Of a stretch of 21,319 nucleotides of DNA, positions 10,447-21,044 are shown one piece after another (position 1 is the stretch's first letter; every line of letters starts with the position of its first letter). The stretch covers positions 1-21,319 of the forward strand of contig LSSN01002875.1 of NCBI GenBank assembly GCA_001970855.1, written 5' to 3'. The translations under genes were made by a program, and so were the position numbers. Below the pieces are notes generated by a model. It was not told the DNA's origin. It saw nothing but the letters and a program-made list of their open reading frames with translations, and searched no databases. Source of the DNA: Smittium culicis (lineage: Eukaryota; Kickxellomycota; Harpellomycetes; Harpellales; Legeriomycetaceae).

Positions 10447-11291
10447 TTACTCTACTAAATCAGCTAGTACAGATTCGCACTCTTTCAGCAGTGCTTCCTT
10501 TTCGATCAAGTCTTCTTTAAGCTTTTTATTTTCAATGCATACCTGCTGGAAATCCGAATTTGGGACATATTCGTTGTAAATTGTATCCAGCTTTTCAGAC
10601 GCTTGTTCCAGGTTGGTTTTCAAAGTTATGCATCTATTTTCAGACTCTAAAAGTTGAGTTTTGAGCTCATTATTCAAACCCAAAGCCATTTCAAGTTCAC
10701 TTTTCAGCTCGCCAATTTGTTTCTTCTGCTCAGAAATTTTATACCGCATTTTCAAAATATCTTCTTTACCGATATCTTGTAAATCGTGTTCATTCAAGCT
10801 ATCTTTACTTCGTTGATTTAACTGTTCTTGAACTTCATTTGATTTTCTTTTATATGATGTATGATTACTTTTTGTCGATGAATTCAGGATTGCATCTAGT
10901 GCAGCTTCAGGCGTTTTATAAACAGATTGGTTAAAAGAGTGCGTTTGTACTATACCTAAAAAATCCTGCAATTTAGCCAGCTTTGGAGTTACCGGCGGAT
11001 TATTAGCTTTTGTGTTCTTTTGGGATACTCTCTTATACTCATTTAAAGTATTAACATCATTTTTTGAACTCAATGCAGCTTGTGAATTTAAAACGATCTA
11101 ATGTATAAAGAGATGTAACATATTAAACTGTTAGCTGCCATGAGGTGTTACGAACATTTGCAAAATATTTCAAATTAATACACTTAATTAGTTACCTTCT
11201 TTTCTTCCTTTTGGTTTTTTTGAGAAATCGCAGAATTATTCATTTCATTCTCTGAAACATTCAATGCCTTAGCTCTATTGTGTAGCTCCAT
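10447..11291 (-). CDS. Two-exon coiled-coil protein of unknown family
   Basis: Exon 1 is 11291–11196 (32 codons, MELHNRAKAL…KEEKK), exon 2 is 11097–10447, joined in phase 0 over a 98-nt intron with donor GTAACT, a GCTAACA branch-like site, and acceptor CATTAG. The spliced product has 248 residues. The first ~120 residues are polar, Lys/Asn/Ser-rich and include PPVTPKLAKLQDFLG and a short VYKTPEAALDAIL helix. From about residue 135 to the end the sequence is a Leu/Glu/Lys heptad-like coiled coil (KISEQKKQIGELKSELEMAL onward) ending LADLVE. There is no membrane segment, signal peptide or catalytic motif. The start is supported by an upstream in-frame stop, G at −3 and G at +4. The same strand carries the Mid1-like gene 1.5 kb upstream. 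I do not recognise a family; cytoskeletal, spindle or trafficking scaffolds are only possibilities. Confidence 0.82.
11098..11195 (-). other. Spliceosomal intron in the coiled-coil gene
   Basis: A 98-nt phase-0 intron on the minus strand. It starts GTAACT, carries GCTAACA about 33 nt before its end, has a pyrimidine-rich tail and ends CATTAG. Removing it joins a 32-codon ATG exon to the main frame, which otherwise lacks an ATG at its start. Confidence 0.75.
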
Positions 11292-11933
11292 TTCGTTAGA
11301 TGATATATAATTAATTTTGAATTGACAAATTTTTGAGAGCCTTTATTATTTTTTTTAATTCAATCACGAGTAATGTTTTTGTTGCTGGAATTTTAAGACA
11401 GTGCGACTAATTTTTAGAAAAAAAGCACAATTAAATGGGTCAACTATTTACCTAACAAATATATAAATACATTAATTAGCTTGAATTGCGAATTAGTACT
11501 TTGATATCCACGTTTTATTTTCCACTCTCTAAAAAAAAGCTTTCTGACAATTTTTTTTGTACGAATCATTCGAGTATTTTGGCAAATTTACCGAAAAATA
11601 TTGGTTAGTAGTATTTACATATAAAATCACATCCAATAGCTTCTTTTTCTATTTGCAAAAAAAATCAATAATTCATTGGCCACTGGTGTTTATAAAAGGG
11701 TAATTGTTAATTGCTAATAGCTAATTGAACCAACCCAATAATATAGCTTTAATATTTTACATCTTTATGGAGCTTTGAACTGTAATTGATCTACTCAATC
11801 TAGCCAACTGAATTCATTAAAAATAGTTTAAATCTGAGATTTTAAATTATATTGGTATAATAATGTAGTTAAACAGCAAATAATATATTTCATTTTAAAC
11901 CTAAACGAATCATAATTTTTGGTTTTTTTAAAA

Positions 11934-11979
11934 GGGCGTTGTACGGGAAAGCGATAAAGATCGCCTAACGGGGAGGGAT
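11934..11979. other. GC-rich foldable island, possible structured RNA
   Basis: About 57% GC over 46 bases inside very AT-rich DNA. GCGAT (11951–11955) and ATCGC (11960–11964) form a stem around an AAAG loop, enclosed by CGTT (11937–11940) and AACG (11967–11970). It begins after a T-run/A-run and is followed by GGGGAGGG. It does not match tRNA, 5S rRNA or a spliceosomal RNA that I know. It may be a small ncRNA, a protein-binding site or a remnant. Confidence 0.25.
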
Positions 11980-12045
11980 AAATTTTCTACCAATTTAAAT
12001 ATTATAATTCTATCTGACACAAGGCTTATAATATCTAATATACCG

Positions 12046-12076
12046 ATAATATACAGTTCTTAACTGTTAATATTAT
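12046..12076. repeat. 13-bp hairpin with 2-nt bulge
   Basis: ATAATAT plus ACAGTT (12046–12058) pairs fully with AACTGT and ATATTAT (12062–12076), with loop CTT and a TA bulge on the 3' arm. It sits about 720 bp beyond the stop of the Mid1-like gene, so it could be part of a 3' region or unrelated. Confidence 0.55.
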
Positions 12077-12667
12077 ATTTTTATGAACATCTTTACCAGT
12101 TAATAAATCAACCAGTCATCCCTTCAAAATTTAACTAACAGCTAAATATCTTGGGCCATTTATCTTTGAGTCAAAAATTATATATCAATTATCTTTAATA
12201 TATCATATAAAATTATCGACGTTAAATACTATTGATTATTTTACCCTCATATAATCGATTTTCAGTATTTATTATTGTTTTCTAATTCAATTTAGGGTTG
12301 TTTATTTTCTCTAGACTATTAGATTTTTTTAGTATTTATATATAAGTATTATGATAGTATCTTTTAGATCTATCAATCTTTGATTTACGCCATTTTCAAT
12401 TCAGCTATAGATATATGTCGGTAAATCAAATTTCTTAAAAAACCCCTTTTATATTTTGAACAAGAAAATAAAAAGAAATTTTATATTTTATTCCATTAAA
12501 GTGTAGCCACTACATATAATAGCTCTAATCAAAAGATATTTATCGCGAAATCGCCTTAATTATATTTTTTTATTGTAAATAACACTAAAAAATATTAACC
12601 CGATCGCAGCGGCATTCATAGTAGTCTGATTGAATCAATTAAAAGGTCATTTGATCTAGTTATACCA

Positions 12668-12681
12668 AGTGAAATTTCACT
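12668..12681. repeat. Perfect 14-bp palindrome
   Basis: AGTGAAATTTCACT is a perfect palindrome about 110 bp downstream of the Mid1-like stop codon. Such dyads can be dimeric transcription-factor sites, but nothing else supports a role here. Confidence 0.4.
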
Positions 12682-12793
12682 AAAAATGTTTTACGATTAA
12701 TAGCTCGTTCTTTTGGGAATGGTAGTCACCCACTAACTTTTTTGTATTTAGTCATATCGGTAATAAAATAAGAAAAATATGTCTTGATTATTT

Positions 12794-15539
12794 TTATTTC
12801 ATGTTTACGCTTATTAGATAATATATCGCCAAAGTAAAAAAGCTATAAATGACTGTATTATAGAATAACTCTGTAATTCCACTAATTTTTTCAATTTTTA
12901 TCTCTTTTATGCTCAAATCAATTCCTGTGTATCTAAATGTTGCTGGGAAGCTACAAGTCCCACTGTTTGATAGCAAATCTCTTAATATAAAAAGTTGGAG
13001 ATATAATTTCATAGTATCATAATCCTTAATAGCTTTCAACAGCTTTTCTTTATCCTCTACAATGATATTAGCTTTGTTAAACAATATTTCTGCCTTGTAC
13101 ATAATGTCTTCGATGAACCCATCTTCCTCTATGTTTCCATAACCGTCATTTAAAGAAAGCTCTCTGTAGAGCAATTGATTCAATTCTTGTGCAAATCCCG
13201 AAAGCTTTACATTGAGATTGATAATAATAGAGTAGTCGATATTATTTATGGTTTTTTCATCGAAACTCGGGCATCTTATATTAAAATATGTAGGACATGA
13301 CTTAGCTATTCTAAAGCAAGTACTAATACATGGCCTAATATGCAGATATTTTTCTCCAGTACTTTTAAAGAAACAAGTTTTACCCAAACAGTCACTATTT
13401 AATGAACCATCTTTTAGTTCCAACTCGTCATCTAATTCGTCAGAAATATTTTCTTTCGCAGTAACATTAGATCCAATATCTATTGTATTTTTACCTTTTA
13501 AGCTTAAAATATTCTTTTTTTGAAAGAGATTAAAAGATTTTGATGTCAAATCGCTTTTTTTCGATAATAATGTGATTTTATTCGAATCCTGCAACAATCC
13601 TTTGTTGATTTCTGAAAATTTTATTTCATTTTTATCCTCACTGGGCTCTACATTTCCAAACTCAAGTATTTCAGTTAAACTTAAGAATTGAGAAAACGCT
13701 TTATGCATATCAGAACTGATATGCTTAATATTTTCAAGAGATTCATCTGTGTGCTTAAAACGATTAATACTTCTACAACTTGGAATAAGCGTCGACGCTA
13801 ACCAGATTTCATATTCCCTCCTACAATCAACACAAGATTTTAACGGCGAGAATTTTCTGTTTTGGCAATCAGATAATCGTATTGCCGAATCCAAAATTTT
13901 TAAATACTTTTCAACTCTAGAATAATATATTTTATATAGTTTATCGACACTTGAAGTGTCTATATTATTGTCTTTCGTATCATTAGTTAAGGACTTAGCT
14001 CTAAAAAAGTCGGGATACTCGACTCTCAAGCTTTTTGGCGATGGCGCTGTTATGTAAAACCCATTTGTATTATCAGCTGGATAAATCAGTTTGCAAATTT
14101 TAGCTATGAAGCGGATAGCAGTAAAAGCGAAGGTTAAATAAAGTTTAAATAAATATATATATATCATTTAGAATACAGAATAAGTAAATAAACTTTAGTT
14201 TTACATAAACCAATCCTAAATCTATAAATATAAGCTACGTATCTAAGATCCATTTCTGGGGTATCTTCAATATAGAAAATTTGGTAAACAGTGTTTGAAT
14301 TCAGCCCAACAACGTGAATGTTATATGAATTGTATTTATCAAATATTTCCATACGCGATATTATCGTCTTTTTTTCCCGGATTATATTTTGAAATATTTG
14401 ATCACGTAAATCAGTTCCAAACAATTCATACTGAACGTCCATAAAAGAAAGCCTTTCAGAGAAATTAGATCTTTTAATGATTTTAGAGTTAAATTCAGGC
14501 AAAATCATCGTAGAATGTGACATTATTGCACACGAAGACTGATCAAGATAAGACCCCATATAGGGTCTGATATAGAAATTCGTCTTTGAGCTGCTTAATT
14601 TTGACCTTCCCATCAAAAAAAATATTGCCGAGTTTGAGTCAACGTTTACCAGATCAATATGTTTCTTGTTGTACTTAGTTCTCAATACTTCCGAAAAATT
14701 TTCTATTTTACAAATAATTAAAGCTACAGCTTTTCTATAATAAAAATTATGGGAATAAAAGTTAATAAAATACCGCTAAATAACGGATAAAGCTGAAATG
14801 AATAAAAATTCCCAGATCTATCGCCATCAGTCGGAGCGTTTATGATAGCATGATATTCAGTTAAAGTGTTATATCTAAATACAATTTCTGTAAGTCCTGA
14901 AGGAAAAAGCTCCCCTGTGCGAATTGTTGAGTTTGAATTGATAATAAATGATTCCATAGAGGATTTTCTAGTAACTCTGATGCTGAGATTAAGCTCCTTA
15001 GCAAGCGATGGTATCGATTCACCTGGTTTAAGTGGCATCTTGCACGTTTCTAGTTTTATATATACATGATTTTTGACTATTTTTTTGTCGTAATTTGGGA
15101 AAACGGTATTGACTAATTGTGCAGAAAAGTCATCTTTATTTCCATGATCTAAATATAATCATGTAAAACACTTTATAAATTTTAGTATATAAAAAATAAA
15201 GCTATAGTAATAAGAATCTATAAAACTACCATTTTGTCTTGGTTTATGATCAAAGTCGATTAAATTGGCGTATTTATTGGATTCAATCTTTTTTGTATTA
15301 TTTGAAATAAGTTGGATATATTTTTTATCATGGTTATAGATATAGCTTTTTTTCAAAAAAGGATATTTCATGTCTACATTTCGCTCATCATTGCTTTGCA
15401 GTTTTATTTCTTTAGTTTGACCTGGGTATATTACTCCAGAATACATGGAATTTATCTCTACATATTCTTCTGCATTATCTTCAGCAAAGATTAATTGAAA
15501 AATAAGGAAAATCAGAATCCCTCGTAAATATATGAACAT
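12794..15539 (-). CDS. Mid1/Yam8-like stretch-activated Ca2+ channel subunit, four exons
   Basis: Proposed exons are 15539–15230, 15148–14785, 14734–14205 and 14103–12794, giving about 837 residues; phases fit at each junction. Mid1 proteins act with Cch1 in plasma-membrane and ER calcium entry. Residues 1–19 (MFIYLRGILIFLIFQLIFA) form a signal peptide. Family landmarks follow: HVYIKLETCKMP (about 130), VDSNSAIFFL and SSCAIMS in exon 3, then the Cys-rich C-terminal region with SCVDCRREYEIWLASTLIPSC (about 491–511), RPCISTCFRIAKSCP (about 658–672) with NIRCP just after, and TCSFP near 790. Yeast Mid1 has 548 residues; this one is larger, with a Lys/Ser/Asp-rich insert at about 550–640. The last ~20 residues are hydrophobic before VNMK. 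The start follows an in-frame TAA (15549–15551) and has A at −3. Exon 2/3 and 3/4 borders have near-equal alternatives: 14773–14724 for the second intron, and a donor at 14210 for the third. Confidence 0.85.
14104..14204 (-). other. Intron 3 of the Mid1-like gene
   Basis: A 101-nt phase-1 intron with donor GTAAAA, a TTTAACC branch-like site about 33 nt before the end and acceptor TTCATAG. It joins IGL to KICKLIYPADN, a position matching the Cys-containing segment before the Cys-rich domain of Mid1 proteins. An alternative donor GTTTAT at 14210 also keeps the frame and would remove two residues. Confidence 0.6.
14735..14784 (-). other. Intron 2 of the Mid1-like gene (borders uncertain)
   Basis: A 50-nt phase-2 intron with donor GTTATT, a TTAAC branch-like site and acceptor TTATAG joins the frames. 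An equally short phase-1 alternative, 14773–14724, uses donor GTATTT and acceptor CTGTAG. The two differ by only a few residues around LYP…ALIICKIENF. Confidence 0.5.
15149..15229 (-). other. Intron 1 of the Mid1-like gene
   Basis: An 81-nt phase-1 intron. It starts GTAGTT, carries a TACTAAAA branch-like site about 32 nt from the end, and ends ATTTAG. Joining AAT G to AT CAT keeps the frame and links the signal-peptide exon to the frame carrying VYIKLETC, a conserved Mid1 segment. Confidence 0.7.
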
Positions 15540-16288
15540 TATTTCGTTTTAATAATAAAATAAACCGAAAAATAATAAAGCAGGAATATTAATATATTCC
15601 TTTTTTATTGGAAATTTATATACAATTAAATTACAGAAATTTTAGGCTAGCATCTATTAAAATCTATTTATTGATGTCTATTGATTAATTTTGAATCGTA
15701 CACTTACACTAGAGATATTTTTAATAAGTGAAAATGAAATAAATACATAATAAATCTCCACATTTTTATTACAATCGTTAAATTTAATTAAATGATAATT
15801 TATTTCGGGGGGGAATTGGCCTGTGATTGGCTATATTATTATTTTGTTTAATACTCGTATGTATATATTGGGTTTATGAGGGGTTTTGTATATAAAGAAG
15901 AGCTATATATTATATGGAGTTAGAATGTATAAAATTAAATAAATTGACACTATTCAATAAATGGACAATATGGGCTTTTTTAACAAATTTTAGGTTCCTA
16001 ATTGATATATAACCTATTTTAAGCTTTATCTATAATTATGAAAACCTCTATTCACCATTATCATTAGTTGAATTGAAAAGGAAAAAGTAAAACTTTTTAT
16101 ATCTATTTTCAAAAAAACTCAGTGTCTTCAATAATGGATGATCACAGCTTATTTAATCTCATCTCTGGAACTCAATAGGCTATAAAGCTCTGACTTTATT
16201 CGGAGCCTCCAATATAATAGAATATAATCATCTTTTCGCTTACCCAACTCTATTAATTATTTAGCTTAATCGACACAATTACATTAAA

Positions 16289-16603
16289 ATGAAACAAGGT
16301 ACTCACTTCACTCAGAATCTCATATATAAAATGTGCTTATAAACTTATAAAAATTTGAAATATATACTATATTTAAATTTTTACGAACTTGTGCACTAAT
16401 TAAAATAGTTTTTACTTTTCGCTTAAACTTAACACATAATTTCAATGTATACCTTTTATTTCCCAGATAAAGCTATAAAAAATTTCATAAGCAAAATCTC
16501 TAAGAAATTTCAGTTGAATGTATGGTCTTTATTGATTCTGACACATTTATATTTTAAATGTTATGGTTTTATTTACTTTGGGGATGGGTTATTCAAAATT
16601 TGA
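16289..16603 (+). CDS. Possible small spliced ORF, unrecognised
   Basis: An unspliced ATG at 16445 gives 52 codons to TGA at 16601–16603. Alternatively ATGAAACAAG (16289–16298) could be followed by a 168-nt phase-1 intron (GTACTC…CTTAAC…TTTATTTCCCAG, ending 16466), joining to DKAIKNFISKISKKFQLNVW and then a hydrophobic stretch LLILTHLYF. The branch-like CTTAAC lies about 34 nt before the acceptor, like the introns of the other genes here. The product would be about 50 residues with one membrane-like segment. The donor is weak and there is no homology call, so this may well be chance. Confidence 0.15.
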
Positions 16604-17678
16604 TAAATAAATCAGAACATAAAGTCAATCCAAATCATCATTCAAGGCCAAGATTTGTAATTGAATAATGAATATCATTTACTGATATATTTAGCTCTCA
16701 ACTCGATGTTAAAATAATTTGAAAATAATCAAACATAAGTATAATTTCAAAATAAAAGAAAAGGGATCTAAGCGAGATAATAGCGCTTTATGAAAAAAAA
16801 AAATCAAATCACCCCCATCTGAATAAAATAATAACGCTTTTTAAAAAAAAAAAATAGAAAAAAAATAGAGTAGAAAATAATAGAAGGATTAAAATGCTGT
16901 TAAATTTTTATTTAAACTTTATTATATTTAATCATGAAATAGTATATAAGCAATCCTATCTATAATTTTTAAAAGAAAATATTTTACTATAAATACATTA
17001 TCTCATTAAAATTTTTTAAAATAAATAAATACAAAGTGAAAATTATTATACAAACAGATTATATACATCTTTAAGTTTTTAAAAAAGTATACTAAATAAT
17101 CTCAATTAATATTTAAATGTCGGTATAAATGTAAAAGAGGCCTTAATAGTAGTAAAGTAAATAAATGAGCAAATATTATGTGTAAATAAGTTTGTATTGT
17201 CAACAATTATTAATAAATTTACATAAATAAACATAGAGAAGAATTAATTATATTTTGTAGAAAAAGCTATATCTAGTTCAATTTTTAGGACTTTCTAGCC
17301 CAGATATAGAACGTTTCTTAAAAAATTTAAAAACATGAAATTTTTTTTCAAAATATTATAATTTTAAACTATCTAGTTTAAACTGAAAATTATTTCAATT
17401 ACAATTTTAATTTTCTTTTATTCAATTTACTTTTTTATAAGGTTAAAATTTATATTAATAATTACCATAATTAGTATATATATTTATTTGTGTTATCTCT
17501 ACCATAATTATTTTCTTTTCTTTTTTTTATAGTCTAATTATATTTTTAATATATTTTTAATATATTTTATTATACTTATTTAATAACTTAACCAAAAAAA
17601 TATTTTATTAAATTTTATAAAAATTTTATTTTTATGATATTTTTATGAAGAAATTTCTAGTAATATTAATATCAATAT

Positions 17679-17734
17679 GCCGTAGGGAAATCAGACGACA
17701 AAGAGAGCTCTGATTAATTCCCAGGTGACGTCGG
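17679..17734. other. Compact foldable GC island, candidate ncRNA
   Basis: GGGAA plus ATCAGA (17685–17695) pairs with TCTGAT plus TTCCC (17709–17722), an 11-bp stem with a TAA bulge and a 13-nt loop. CCG (17680–17682) can close against CGG (17732–17734). CGAC in the loop (17696–17699) is complementary to GTCG downstream (17730–17733), so a pseudoknot is possible. A polypurine/A-rich run follows. It does not match spliceosomal RNAs, tRNA, 5S rRNA or a hammerhead that I know. The strand is undetermined. Confidence 0.3.
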
Positions 17735-18869
17735 TAAAGAAAAAAATCAAAAGATTTTCTATTCAAATTTTTTTTACGCAAAGATAATTTCAATGCAGTA
17801 TTTTTTTACAAAGAGAAATTTTGGCGATCTAATCTCAATCAGGTGTCTACATTATTATTATACTTTATACTTTTATATACTATATCTCATTTTATTATAA
17901 ACCTATACAAAGTAACATACATATAGTATTGCACTATATCAACCTTTAGAAAATTAGGGGGAAAATTTTGGAATTCTTATGATTACACATTTTTATATTC
18001 TATATAAATAGATACGATTTTTCATAAAAAAAGAGGAGAGGAATAACGATGATTTTTTAAATAAAAAATCAATAAATTTTATAAAACTTTTATTCGTTTC
18101 GCTATATCTTATTAATTGAGCCCAAATAAATTCATAGACAATAATAAATAAATAAATCAATAAAACTAAGTGTGGAACTTGGAATTCTCCGACAAATATT
18201 TATCCAATTTCTTATAATCATCGATTAAATATCCTATATTAATCATGATTAGAATTACAAGTTTACTCTTATAGCAATTATTCATTTTACTAGTATATTT
18301 CCTGTTAAAATATCACCCTTGATTTATAATTACTTGAAATGCTTTATCTCGACTTAATAATTAAATAGTAAAAAATTTTCATTACCAAAAAAAAATACAT
18401 TATTATTATAATTATAGAGAATATAATCATTTTGCCTTGTAAAAATTTTATTCATCAACATGAAAAAGACATTCATTTTTTACTTAAGCTCCACTTAATG
18501 ATATAATATTTAATTTGAATTATTATTCTAATTCAAAATTTTCTAAAATATTTTCTTGATGAATTTAACTTTGTATTCTAAAAATATTACCAAGTAAAGA
18601 AATCATTGAATATCAGGAATAATTTCCCTTCACTATTCAAATCAATTATTATAAAAAATAAAATTTTTAATACTAAATAGTAGTAGTAATATTAATATTT
18701 TGGATTATAAATAAATTTATATAATCATTATTATAATAATATATGAAGAATAAATATATCTTGATTAATATTAACTTTTTTATTTAGATATATTACTGTA
18801 ATAAATATTGAACCATTAATAAAATTTAAATAAATAAGTATAAGGTCCAATATCTGACTTGATATAAAA

Positions 18870-19038
18870 GCTATAAAATATACATTTTATTTGAAACTTG
18901 ATAAAGCTATGATTATACGATTATATAATTGATCTATTATAATCCTTTGAATCATTAATTTTAATTATAAATTTTAATTATTTTGAAAATATACTCTATA
19001 AAACATATTAAAAAAAATCATTTGCTATAAAATATACA
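18870..19038. repeat. 15-nt direct repeat with TATAAAA core
   Basis: GCTATAAAATATACA occurs exactly at 18870–18884 and again at 19024–19038. Shorter GCTATAAA copies occur near 16177, 16480 and 20926. The core resembles a TATA box but no gene follows, so the repeat may be a trace of duplication or chance in AT-rich DNA. Confidence 0.35.
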
Positions 19039-20948
19039 AAATAGTAATTTTCGAGATTTGTGATAAAATAAATAATTTCAATTACTACCAAAATGGCATA
19101 TTTTTGTACACTATTTTTAATAAAATTTATTATGACTGTGTAATAAATCAAAACTATAAATATAGTAAATAATTTTATACTCTAATCCTAATTTACTAAC
19201 TATTAAATAACATATAAGCTAAAATGTTTCAAAAAAAATAGAAATGGATAATTTATAATTTAATTAAAATTTAAAAGAATTTTTATAAAGAAAAAAATTT
19301 TCTAAATACACTAATCTAATCCTTACGAGCTTGAATTTAATAGCTAAAATATATTCACTGGGAATATTAATTCATCTTTAAAGATATACTGAAAATTATG
19401 TAACTATGTTATTTATACCTTGATTCTTTAAATTTATTTATATTATTTAGAGCTTATAATCTTTAATAACGTTTATTTCGTTCTGATAATAGTTTATTCA
19501 TTGCATAAAACTAATAATAATAATAATTTCGTCACATGTTATATGAATTTATAATTATTTTATGTTATATATTTTTGTTAACTAAATTATAAATAACAGA
19601 AATTTTTGAATAAATTTTGAAAAATTTTTATACTTTTCGAATTCGAACTAGCATATAAACCAATATTTGCAATAGGAATAATTAAAAAACATAATTACGC
19701 ATTTTTTTTAATAATTTTTATGAGATATAATATAATATTCAATTAAAAACTGCAATACTTCTACTCAAAATCATGATTATCTATATAATTATACGATAAA
19801 AAATATTCAATTTTAATTTTATTCTGTTTATCGTATTTTTTTCAAAGAATATTAGGCAAATAAATTTAAAACTTAGTAATAATTTTTCATAAAACTTATA
19901 ACACAAATAAATTTTAAACTTAAATAAAATATAATATATAATCTCAATTTAAATATTAATACTTTTGAAAAAAAAATTGATTATTTGTGTTATTTTTTTT
20001 TAAAACGTAAATATTAAGGTATTTAACTATTTTTCTTTATGATAATACTCATAACCGTTTTTTAAGAATAAAATAGCTAATGATTTATCTTTTTATTATA
20101 TCAAAATTCTATTTTAATTTATTTAATCTCTAATCATAAATAATTATCGATTGAAATACATTTTAACTAATATCTCATATTTATTCCAGATAAATAGATT
20201 TTTTTTAATAAAATAAAATTTTTTAACTTATATAGAAATATAAATTGATATATCATTCGTTAAATCTGGACAAATCAAAATGAAAATGTAATTCAGCACA
20301 TATAAACCATAATCGAAGTTTAAATAAATATTTTATTTTCCATTACTGACTATAAAACTAAAAATTAGGATGCATTCTAAAAATGGACATTAAATTTACG
20401 ATTAAAGTTAACTAAATTCCTAAATCGCGTAGTTATAGGGTTTTTTTTTTCTGATTAAATTTAGAATTTCAATATTCACGATGAATCAATGATTTAATAA
20501 ATAATCCATAATAATTTTTATATTTTCATTAATATAAAAATTTAATTAACCTGAAGTGATGATTCTCGGGAAAAAAGATGTAATAATACAAGGCCCTCAC
20601 AGTAAAAATTTCTCTCCAAAATAAATAAAAAGCTAATAAATGTACATAATATGACCGGAATTAGTTTTCAAAGTTAGGTTTCTATTAAATAAAATCAGTT
20701 CAAAATAGCATAAATATAAGACATGATTTCTGTAGTATAAATTTTTTAGTGGAATTTCCGTCATGAGTTCGAGAAATAAGTTTATTTTTTATTTTTAATA
20801 AAAGAAATTTTTATAAAATTAAAGTACATTATTTTAGGTCATCTCTTATATGAATTGAAATATATAAATAAGTTATGATTTATATTTTATTTAACGAAGC
20901 TCTACTCTCAGATTATAGATTTTAGGCTATAAAATGTCTGGTAGTTTG

Positions 20949-21044
20949 GAATAACAGCTCATTGAGAAATGATAGAGAAATTTAATTCCTTATTGTTAAA
21001 ATAATACTAATTATGGTAAGGCTTCGGAATGAATAACAGCTCAT
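20949..21044. repeat. 14-nt direct repeat, 82 bp apart
   Basis: GAATAACAGCTCAT is present exactly at 20949–20962 and 21031–21044. Its mixed composition makes chance less likely than for purely A/T repeats. The sequence between the copies has no clear frame or structure. Confidence 0.45.

Larger units (their letters stand above)
11292..12793. other. Intergenic region between two minus-strand genes
   Basis: About 1.5 kb with no usable protein frame. It includes the promoter side of the coiled-coil gene and the 3' side of the Mid1-like gene. Three small GC-richer patches stand out at 11934–11979, about 12541–12556 and about 12600–12616, each containing an ATCGC core. A strong hairpin at 12046–12076 and a 14-bp palindrome at 12668–12681 are listed separately. 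Confidence 0.6.

Noticed and set aside
13248..15494. Plus-strand frames at 13248–13523, 14866–15069 and 15312–15494
   Set aside because: They are antisense to exons of the Mid1-like gene and have no recognisable content.
12794..15539. Four separate small minus-strand genes
   Set aside because: Consecutive Mid1 landmarks (signal peptide, VYI…C segment, Cys-rich motifs) are spread over the four frames in order, and short introns with matching phases join them.
16134..16180. MDDH-like text resembling a reverse transcriptase active site
   Set aside because: The frame stops after 13 codons and no other reverse transcriptase motif lies at the right distance on either side.
17541..17570. ATATTTTTAAT tandem as a functional element
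   Set aside because: Fewer than three units of pure A/T sequence in AT-rich DNA; expected by chance or slippage.
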